Shown: piece by piece, positions 7,636 through 12,132 of the stretch
How the letters are laid out: the number at the start of each line of letters is the position of its first letter
How positions within the stretch are numbered: the stretch's first letter is position 1
NCBI GenBank assembly: GCA_937958345.1
Contig: CALGNW010000276.1
Location: 1 to 12,132 of the forward strand
Reading direction: 5' to 3'
DNA: 12,132 bases
Source of the DNA: an uncultured Neomegalonema sp.
GTDB lineage: Bacteria > Pseudomonadota > Alphaproteobacteria > Rhodobacterales > Rhodobacteraceae
Made by a program: the position numbers and the translations under genes
The notes under the pieces: model-generated
The model's input: the letters and a program-made list of their open reading frames with translations, nothing else
The model's database searches: none
Told to the model about the DNA's origin: nothing

Positions 7636-8307
7636 TCAAACGGATAGAAGCTCAAGCACGCCTTCCGCAGCAGTCGCGCAGGGCGTGCATTTTGACGCAT
7701 TCTGACCGGGATAGAAACGCGCACGAAGTGCCGTGGGCATTTCGGGAGGTTGGTGGAAGATCACGTCTACGTCTGTGCTAGATATTTCGGCTGCATATGT
7801 TCGCGCGAAACCGAGGCCCGCTTCCTTTGACACCGAGTAAGCCCCAAAGAATGATGAGCCGCCCCGTGGGTCGGCCATAAACACTGCCTTTGCACTTATG
7901 GAAGCGCGCAGAAGTGGATCGACCGACCTTATGAGTTGTTGCACGCCGCGACCATTCACCTTCCAAGCTTTATCCAGATCCTTGGCGGAGATGTGACCGA
8001 CGGGCGTAAGCGGGGGCGCATCCGCTGCGCAGTGGACGAGAATATCGAGCTGTCCATGTCGCTCGTGAATCGCCGCGCCGAGGCGTTCTATGGCTCCGTC
8101 ATCTGTCAGATCGAGTGGCAGTAGTGTTGGTCGCAGACCACCTTCTTGCTCGACTAAATCATCGAGGTCTTCAAGTCCGCCTAAGGTGCGGGCCATTGCG
8201 AAAACTGTGGCACCGCGCAGACATAATTGGCGCGCCACTGCGAAGCCCAAGCCTCTTGATGCGCCCGTGACAAGGGCAATACGCCCGCGATAGGTTTGAT
8301 CAGACAT
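7636..8307 (-). CDS. Short-chain dehydrogenase/reductase family protein with atypical active site
   Basis: This 223-residue SDR has a Rossmann fold: the cofactor motif TGASRGLG (14-21), ALVTG strand, DL at 66-67, and a HCAA sequence (92-95) where classical members have NNAG. N118 and the Tyr-Lys pair Y157/K161 (YSVSK) are present. The catalytic serine, normally about 13 residues before the Tyr, is absent: that position is M144, followed by Ala and Asp. Arg18 in the glycine motif and Arg40 hint at NADPH, as inference. Its length is slightly short of the usual 240-260, and substrate cannot be deduced. The ATG at 8307 has no clear ribosome site. It converges on the YQQP gene with stops 16 bases apart and diverges from the small secreted protein gene 55 bases away. 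Confidence 0.9.
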   Translation of the reverse strand: MSDQTYRGRIALVTGASRGLGFAVARQLCLRGATVFAMARTLGGLEDLDDLVEQEGGLRPTLLPLDLTDDGAIERLGAAIHERHGQLDILVHCAADAPPLTPVGHISAKDLDKAWKVNGRGVQQLIRSVDPLLRASISAKAVFMADPRGGSSFFGAYSVSKEAGLGFARTYAAEISSTDVDVIFHQPPEMPTALRARFYPGQNASKCTPCATAAEGVLELLSV

Positions 8308-8337
8308 GGTTTTGCTTGAACCAGATTGGCTCCCGAT

Positions 8338-8347
8338 TCGCTAGCGA
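8338..8347. promoter_or_regulatory. 10-bp perfect palindrome between divergent genes
   Basis: TCGCTAGCGA is self-complementary and sits in the 55-base gap between the SDR start and the secreted-protein start, directly before the purine-rich ribosome site GAGGGAAGGG. It could be an operator or chance. Confidence 0.25.
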
Positions 8348-8362
8348 GGGAAGGGATCGCTG

Positions 8363-8839
8363 TTGAAAATTATGCCCCGATACGCAGGTGACCGCCTTTT
8401 GATGGTAAGTGGGCAACGAGACGTTTTCTCGTCATTGCCGGCCTGTCGACGGCTGCGTGCAGCGTTTGTCGCCAGTCTTGCCCTTGCTGCCACGCCCACG
8501 CATGCGACGGGATGGTATTTTGGTGTGTGGCTCGGGGAGGCGCGTGAAACAGGCAGTGATGTGCCGTATTCAGTTGCACTCTCAATCTTTCAAAAAGATC
8601 AGCAGGTGTTTCAACACACCCGATATGGCGCGCCTCTTGACTGTTCGGGCGGTGGCCGTGTGATTTCTCAAGATGATTTCGCGATGCATTTATCCGAGTA
8701 TATTACCACAAACCGTGCGCAGTGCGCAGACGGGACCGTGCGTATTTATTCTGACGGGGCAGAGGGTCTGATTTGGGAGTGGTTTTATCCGGACGGCACG
8801 TTTGCAGCCCGGGCCAACCTTACAAAACAGCCCGATTAG
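8363..8839 (+). CDS. Small secreted protein of unknown function with one Cys pair
   Basis: I do not recognise this protein of up to 158 residues. It begins at TTG (8363), with GAGGGAAGGG about 7 bases upstream. In-frame ATGs at 8372 and 8402 are alternatives with poorer spacing. A hydrophobic stretch (about residues 33-44) ending THA at 46-48 looks like a signal peptide with a long basic N-region. The mature part, about 110 residues, starts TGWYFGVWLGEA and has many aromatics. It has two cysteines (C94, C121) that could form a disulfide in the periplasm, and ends WEWFYPDGTFAARANLTK, which looks beta-rich. There is no lipobox or transmembrane segment. It diverges from the SDR and converges on the lipoprotein gene, 13 bases between stops, so it is probably transcribed alone. 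Confidence 0.75.
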   Translation: MKIMPRYAGDRLLMVSGQRDVFSSLPACRRLRAAFVASLALAATPTHATGWYFGVWLGEARETGSDVPYSVALSIFQKDQQVFQHTRYGAPLDCSGGGRVISQDDFAMHLSEYITTNRAQCADGTVRIYSDGAEGLIWEWFYPDGTFAARANLTKQPD

Positions 8840-8852
8840 TAGGCGGTGGAGG

Positions 8853-9863
8853 TTAATTCGCTTCAGCTTTTTTTAGCTCGATCGGTCCGTACGGGTTCCA
8901 CGTCAGCAGAGTCGTTGAATTTTCTTTCAACTCGCTTTCTTCAAATCCGACCAGAACGACCAATCGTTGTCCATCCTTTGCCGTGAGATACGCCCGACGG
9001 GCTGTCCGGCCACGGCGAAAGCCGTCCTCAAGGTGCGTTCCGTCAAAGCGTTTTCCGGTTGATGAAAAGACAAAAGCGGCACGGCCATCCTGTTCGACCT
9101 GCAGCATGCCGACCGGCCCCGCAACACCAAGCATCCATAAACGACGCACGCCGGGACGGCCCTCGATAATACGTTCTTCCGCCGTCATGCGCATTTGCCG
9201 ACCGGTTGTCGGGTCGACAATGTGGCTGGATACGCCGATGGCGTATTGGAATTCATCGCGCTTCGCCAACAGTCTGTCGGCACGGGCAATAACGCGGCAA
9301 CCGCAGTCCTGGCGCGCGGAAACTTGTCGGAGACAGGCGCGCAATGCACCCTCTGTCGCTTGCGCGTCCGTCGGGGCTGTCGCCACGTTAAGAGACGGGC
9401 AGCTCTCTGCCGGTTCACCGCGCACGAGCGCGCGTCCCGCCGGCGCGGTAAGGAAGGCTTTTCCTTCTGGTGCGCCGAAAAGCAGACCGATTTGGGCTGC
9501 CTCGATCCATTTTCCGCCGTTTTGTTTTTTAGTGTCCGCCTCGGCGGCGCGGGTCGCGTATAGGAGTGTTTCGGTCAGGTCGCTGTAATCATTTGCAATC
9601 ACTTCCGCAGGCCGCGGCACCGAGAAGAACCGCTGTCTTACGGCGCTACCGGTCAGGCTGTTCACGGGTGCGGATTGAACGAGCCCGGTGGCTTGCGCAA
9701 ATTGCGGCGTTACTGTTCGGTCGGCAGCAGCGATCTTCTGCCCGCCGAGTTCACCTGCTTCGCTGGAACAACCGGCCACAAAAAGGGCCGCGACCGAAAA
9801 CGCAAATGCCATGGCCCGATAGCTTTTCCCGGCGATTTGGGCAGGCGTGATAATCTGAAACAT
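8853..9863 (-). CDS. Lipoprotein of unknown function with a CGC motif
   Basis: I do not recognise this 336-residue protein. A lipobox FVAGC with Cys32 follows a hydrophobic signal (AFAFSVAALFVAG), so it should be membrane-anchored and periplasmic. I chose the ATG at 9863 because GGGA lies 7 bases upstream and a TATACT box lies at 9917-9912. The ATG at 9929 would add 22 non-signal-like residues and has no ribosome site. The mature chain has a charged N-part, then Cys155 and a region with Cys177, Cys187 and Cys189 (RACLRQVSARQDCGCRVIA), a spacing that could form disulfides or bind metal. The C-terminal half looks beta-rich (RRLWMLGVAGPVGMLQVEQ, QRLVVLVGF). No enzyme signature is visible. It is a monocistronic gene between convergent and divergent neighbours. 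Confidence 0.8.
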   Translation of the reverse strand: MFQIITPAQIAGKSYRAMAFAFSVAALFVAGCSSEAGELGGQKIAAADRTVTPQFAQATGLVQSAPVNSLTGSAVRQRFFSVPRPAEVIANDYSDLTETLLYATRAAEADTKKQNGGKWIEAAQIGLLFGAPEGKAFLTAPAGRALVRGEPAESCPSLNVATAPTDAQATEGALRACLRQVSARQDCGCRVIARADRLLAKRDEFQYAIGVSSHIVDPTTGRQMRMTAEERIIEGRPGVRRLWMLGVAGPVGMLQVEQDGRAAFVFSSTGKRFDGTHLEDGFRRGRTARRAYLTAKDGQRLVVLVGFEESELKENSTTLLTWNPYGPIELKKAEAN

Positions 9864-9911
9864 TCTGGTATCCCGGTCTTGTTCGTTGCAGTCGTCTGTC
9901 GAGGCGTTGAC

Positions 9912-9917
9912 AGTATA
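9912..9917 (-). promoter_or_regulatory. Candidate -10 box of the lipoprotein gene
   Basis: TATACT on the minus strand (9917-9912) is a 5 of 6 match to the general -10 consensus. It lies about 49 bases before the chosen ATG at 9863 and downstream of the alternative ATG at 9929. The sequence 17 bases further upstream is not a good -35. Confidence 0.3.
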
Positions 9918-10033
9918 GCGTACAACCATCTTGATTCAGTAAGGTTTACAGCTTCTTTACGACAAATACTGGTTATCGGGTTCGTCACACTTTTGGGTGT
10001 ATTTTTAATGCACCGGTTCGCGCCATGCATGCT
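9918..10033. other. Divergent intergenic stretch, lipoprotein side
   Basis: AT-richer than its surroundings. A weak stem (ACAC with GTGT, 9987-10000 region) before ATTTTTA is not followed by a fitting gene end, so I do not call a terminator. No gene is supported here. Confidence 0.5.
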
Positions 10034-10064
10034 TTGATTTTTGTGGTGCGCAACATTTTATACC
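10034..10064 (+). promoter_or_regulatory. Candidate promoter of the cold-shock gene
   Basis: TTGATT (10034-10039) is followed after 17 bases by TTTATA (10057-10062), or after 19 bases by TATACC (10059-10064). The start would fall near 10070, giving a leader of about 40 bases before the ATG at 10112. Confidence 0.4.
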
Positions 10065-10079
10065 GATTTTTCAATCGGT
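10062..10079. promoter_or_regulatory. Perfect 7-bp inverted repeat at the predicted transcription start
   Basis: ACCGATT and AATCGGT flank a 4-base centre (TTTC, or GAAA on the other strand). It overlaps the -10 end and the expected start site of the cold-shock gene, so it could be an operator. As RNA on the minus strand it would be a stem with a GAAA tetraloop. No T-run follows. Confidence 0.45.
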
Positions 10080-10094
10080 TTCGTGTACAAGTAT

Positions 10095-10110
10095 CACACT
10101 GCGTTGTGTG
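10095..10110 (+). promoter_or_regulatory. Leader hairpin directly before the cold-shock start codon
   Basis: CACAC (10095-10099) and GTGTG (10106-10110) form a perfect 5-bp stem around a 6-base loop, ending one base before the ATG at 10112. It covers the place where a Shine-Dalgarno should be, and none is visible. A translation-controlling or temperature-sensitive structure is conceivable; the stem is short. Confidence 0.35.
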
Positions 10111-10111
10111 T

Positions 10112-10684
10112 ATGAGCATTCGATTTGGGTCTAGCGTTTTGTGCGAAGAAGAATTTTTCAATGTTTCTGGGCGGGTGAAGTGGTTTGATCCGGTCAAGGG
10201 GTACGGTTTTATCGTTCCCGAAGAAGATCACCCGGAGCTAGCCGGCGGTGACGTGCTTCTGCACATGTCTGCGCTCAGAATGGCCGGATTCAGCACGGTT
10301 TCCGAAAATGCCTTTGTTGTCTGTGAAGCCCAAAAACGCGACCGGGGCATCCAGGCAAGCCGCATTATCTCGATTGATGAGCAACCCGCTACGGAAATCG
10401 AGATATTTGATCAGGATGCCTTTCCCATGCCGACCGGCGCAGATGTCGCTGGTGGAGCGCTGATCCCGTCACGCGTGAAGTGGTTCGACAAAGCGAAGGG
10501 GTTCGGTTTTGTCAACATGCACGCTGACGATGCCGATGTCTTTGTTCACATGGAGGTGTTGCGCCGATTTGGTCTGCCGGACCTCGATCCGGGCGAAGCG
10601 GTTCTCGTCAGAGCTGTCGAGGGTCCGAGAGGCCGTATGGCGTGCGAAGTCCGCCCTTGGGATTTTTCATTTCGGAGTGCCTGA
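10112..10684 (+). CDS. Cold-shock protein with two cold-shock domains
   Basis: This 190-residue nucleic-acid-binding protein has two OB-fold cold-shock domains. Domain 1 (about 19-88) has SGRVKWFD, the RNP1-like KGYGFI (29-34) and a diverged RNP2, VLLHM (48-52). Domain 2 (about 120-185) has SRVKWFD, KGFGFVN (129-135) and VFVHM (143-147). An acidic linker joins them. Such proteins bind single-stranded RNA or DNA and melt mRNA structure. Tandem forms are typical of alphaproteobacteria. The start is uncertain: the ATG at 10112 has no ribosome site, an ATG at 10025 would add 29 unlike-family residues and lies upstream of the promoter, and a TTG at 10139 is also possible. It is followed after one base by the DUF192 gene, so the two are probably co-transcribed. 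Confidence 0.9.
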   Translation: MSIRFGSSVLCEEEFFNVSGRVKWFDPVKGYGFIVPEEDHPELAGGDVLLHMSALRMAGFSTVSENAFVVCEAQKRDRGIQASRIISIDEQPATEIEIFDQDAFPMPTGADVAGGALIPSRVKWFDKAKGFGFVNMHADDADVFVHMEVLRRFGLPDLDPGEAVLVRAVEGPRGRMACEVRPWDFSFRSA

Positions 10685-10685
10685 T

Positions 10686-11141
10686 TTGAAGTTTATTGCA
10701 TGCTTTGCGGGTGCAATTCTGACTCTCGTGGCGGGGTTTGCGCGGGCAGAAACGGCGTCAGTGGGCTCGCTCACAATTGAAACGGCATCACAAGTTCACG
10801 CGTTTCGCATTGAAATTGCAGATGAACCCGCCGAGCGGTCTCGCGGGCTGATGTTTCGCGACTCACTGGCTGAAGATGCTGGGATGCTGTTTATTTACCC
10901 GTCACCGCGTATCGCATCATTTTGGATGAAAAATACCGAGATTTCCCTTGATATGCTGTTTATCGACGCGCAGGGAATGATCGATTCGATTGCGCGCGAA
11001 ACGACGCCGTTCTCGCTGAAACCGGTCAAATCGGACGGTGAGGTTCTGAGCGTTTTCGAGATTTCCGGCGGGCAAGCCGACGCCTTGGGGATTGCCGTTG
11101 GCGATACGGTTGAATGGTCGGAAACCACTTTGAAAAAATGA
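10686..11141 (+). CDS. DUF192 family secreted protein
   Basis: This 151-residue protein has a signal peptide (1-21, ending ARA before Glu22) and the DUF192 (PF02643) core. The core includes ERSRGLMFRDSL (50-61), GMLFIYP (66-72) and the hallmark FWMKNTEISLDMLFID (79-94), followed by SIARETTPFS and EISGGQAD. The molecular function of the family is not established. I chose the TTG at 10686: GGAG (10674-10677) lies 8 bases upstream, the signal peptide starts exactly there, and earlier in-frame codons lie within the cold-shock gene in another frame. The start is two bases after the cold-shock stop, which makes the pair an operon. The product should be periplasmic. Confidence 0.93.
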   Translation: MKFIACFAGAILTLVAGFARAETASVGSLTIETASQVHAFRIEIADEPAERSRGLMFRDSLAEDAGMLFIYPSPRIASFWMKNTEISLDMLFIDAQGMIDSIARETTPFSLKPVKSDGEVLSVFEISGGQADALGIAVGDTVEWSETTLKK

Positions 11142-11153
11142 CACGCGTGGGGG

Positions 11154-11182
11154 CTTGCTACGGCGAGTCGGATGCGCTATCC
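11154..11182 (+). promoter_or_regulatory. Candidate promoter of tRNA-Pro
   Basis: CTTGCT (11154-11159), a 17-base spacer and CTATCC (11177-11182) resemble the alphaproteobacterial CTTGAC/CTATAT promoter. The start would be near 11189, only about 3 bases before the tRNA, and the bases between are GC-rich as in stable-RNA promoters. Confidence 0.5.
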
Positions 11183-11191
11183 ACCGCCGGA

Positions 11192-11268
11192 CGGAGCGTG
11201 GCGCAGTCTGGTAGCGCACCTGGTTTGGGACCAGGGGGTCGTAGGTTCGAATCCTACCGCTCCGACCA
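11192..11268 (+). tRNA. tRNA-Pro (anticodon UGG), CCA encoded
   Basis: The 77-base cloverleaf is complete. The acceptor stem CGGAGCG pairs with CGCTCCG, and the D stem is GCGC/GCGC with AGTCTGGTA loop. The anticodon stem CCTGG/CCAGG carries the loop TTTGGGA with anticodon TGG at 11226-11228. The T stem GTAGG/CCTAC has loop TTCGAAT. The discriminator is A and the CCA tail is in the DNA. Its own promoter is likely. The LacI-family gene on the other strand ends three bases after it. No integrase or attachment-site repeat is seen next to it in this window. Confidence 0.97.
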
Positions 11269-11271
11269 TCT

Positions 11272-12132
11272 TCAAATATGCTGTGTCGATCCGCGCTTTA
11301 TCAGCGAAGCGTCGAAGTTTTGTCTCAGCGTTGTCGGTGGAAGACCCGATAGGCTCATTTCCAAAATAGTATCCGCGACATGCTCTCCGATCTGGCGCGC
11401 TGGCAGCCGAAGCGTCGTCAGGCCCGGCTCCATATGCGCCGAGCCTCTGAAATCGCCAATGCCGACAATCGAGAGTTGGTCGGGAATCCTGATGCCCTTC
11501 GCTTGGCAGGCAAAGACGACACCTTGAGCGATGATGTCATTGCCGCAAACGACAGCGGTAGGCGGATCAGCGCTGAGGATTGCCTGACCGACGGCCTTAG
11601 CCTCGCCGATATCGTAAGGAGCGATACAGAGCCGATCTGGCGAAGGCTCCACGCCTCTTTCTTTCGCGACGGCCAACGCGCCGTTCAAACGATCTCGTGC
11701 GCGGTCGTTTGCTTGGGTGTCGGGAAAGAGAAATGCGATGTCGCGGTGGCCTAAATCCAGCAGATGCCGCGTGACTGTCGCGCCCGCCTCACGGTTATCA
11801 GTGCCAACACAGGGCAGGTTTGAGTCTTCACGGTAGTTCCAAGCCGACACGACCGGCACGTCACGCTGTTCAAGCATTTCCAAGGGGATGCTCTCGTGGT
11901 CAAAACCGATCAGAACGACCCCATCGATTCTGCGCTCTAAAAGAGAGCGCACAATCGCGACCTCGAGTCCGAGATCATACCCGTGAGACGCGATCAGCAT
12001 GTTGCGATCATGCTCGCGCAGGCGACCGCCAAAGACTTCGATCAACTCCGAGAAAATGGCGTTGTCTATCGTTGGAACGATCAGACCGATTGTGCCCGAA
12101 AACCGATTGTGAAGCGCGCCCGCCATCCTGTC
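11272..12132 (-). CDS. LacI-family transcriptional regulator, effector-binding domain, cut by right edge
   Basis: About 286 codons are visible, reading in from the right edge without an in-window start that must be used. The ATG at 12126 lies inside the hinge-to-core junction (RMAGALHNRFSGTIGLIVPT), so the real start and the helix-turn-helix, about 55-60 residues, lie beyond 12132. The periplasmic-binding-protein-like core is clear: GTIGLIVPTIDNAIFSELI, RIDGVVLIG, CVGTDNREAGATVTRHLLDLGHRDIAFL, PTAVVCGNDIIAQGV, and LSIVGIGDFRGSAHMEPGLT. Such repressors respond to sugars or related metabolites, but the ligand cannot be deduced. Target genes are not in the window and probably lie to the right. 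Confidence 0.93.
   Translation of the reverse strand, partial: DRMAGALHNRFSGTIGLIVPTIDNAIFSELIEVFGGRLREHDRNMLIASHGYDLGLEVAIVRSLLERRIDGVVLIGFDHESIPLEMLEQRDVPVVSAWNYREDSNLPCVGTDNREAGATVTRHLLDLGHRDIAFLFPDTQANDRARDRLNGALAVAKERGVEPSPDRLCIAPYDIGEAKAVGQAILSADPPTAVVCGNDIIAQGVVFACQAKGIRIPDQLSIVGIGDFRGSAHMEPGLTTLRLPARQIGEHVADTILEMSLSGLPPTTLRQNFDASLIKRGSTQHI

Noticed and set aside
8983..9588. Plus-strand open frame of 201 codons opposite the lipoprotein gene
   Set aside because: Arg/Ser/Pro-rich with no signal, motif or ribosome site; the minus-strand lipoprotein has a lipobox and a ribosome site.
9985..10006. ACAC/GTGT stem followed by ATTTTTA as a rho-independent terminator
   Set aside because: The stem is four pairs plus a wobble, and no plus-strand gene ends before it.
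10025..10111. N-terminal extension of the cold-shock protein from the ATG at 10025
   Set aside because: It would start upstream of the likely promoter and adds 29 residues unlike cold-shock proteins, with no ribosome site.
11114..11527. Open frames running through the tRNA-Pro
   Set aside because: They overlap a perfect tRNA and the antisense of the LacI-family gene and have no coding features of their own.

Overview
The window looks like chromosomal DNA of an alphaproteobacterium, most likely of the Rhodobacterales/Roseobacter type. This rests on GC-rich coding DNA, CTTGAC-like -35 boxes, a double cold-shock-domain protein beside a DUF192 gene, and the style of the RND pump, Der and SDR proteins. 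The genus cannot be named from sequence alone. No mobile element, CRISPR array, phage gene or clear foreign island is visible. This is mostly an ordinary core-genome stretch with several small uncharacterised envelope genes.

Region 1 (1-3014, minus strand) is a three-gene efflux operon read right to left: a GbsR/MarR-type regulator (3014-2526), a periplasmic adaptor (2513-1368) and an RND permease (1371 to beyond the left edge). The adaptor stop and permease start overlap as ATGA. The TM4 motif of the pump has one aspartate (Asp-Gly) where AcrB has Asp-Asp.

Region 2 (3015-3251) is a divergent intergenic region. It has a candidate promoter and inverted repeat facing the regulator and a candidate promoter facing the next operon. 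Region 3 (3252-6690, plus) is yfgM-like, bamB, der. This is the same order as in E. coli and links outer-membrane and translocon quality control with ribosome assembly.

Region 4 (6720-8839) holds a secreted Tyr-Gln-Gln-Pro repeat protein of unknown function (plus), a convergent short-chain dehydrogenase (minus) that lacks the usual catalytic serine, and a small secreted protein (plus). Region 5 (8853-9863, minus) is a Cys-containing lipoprotein of unknown function.

Region 6 (10025-11268, plus) carries a tandem cold-shock protein with two inverted repeats in its leader and promoter area, then a DUF192 secreted protein starting at TTG two bases after the cold-shock stop, then tRNA-Pro(UGG). 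Region 7 (11272 to the right edge, minus) is the effector-binding part of a LacI-family repressor whose stop codon lies three bases from the tRNA 3' CCA; its DNA-binding domain is outside the window.

I found no clearly new multi-gene system. The best leads are the YQQP-repeat secreted protein, the CGC-motif lipoprotein, the structured cold-shock leader, and the possibly leaderless, autoregulated efflux operon.
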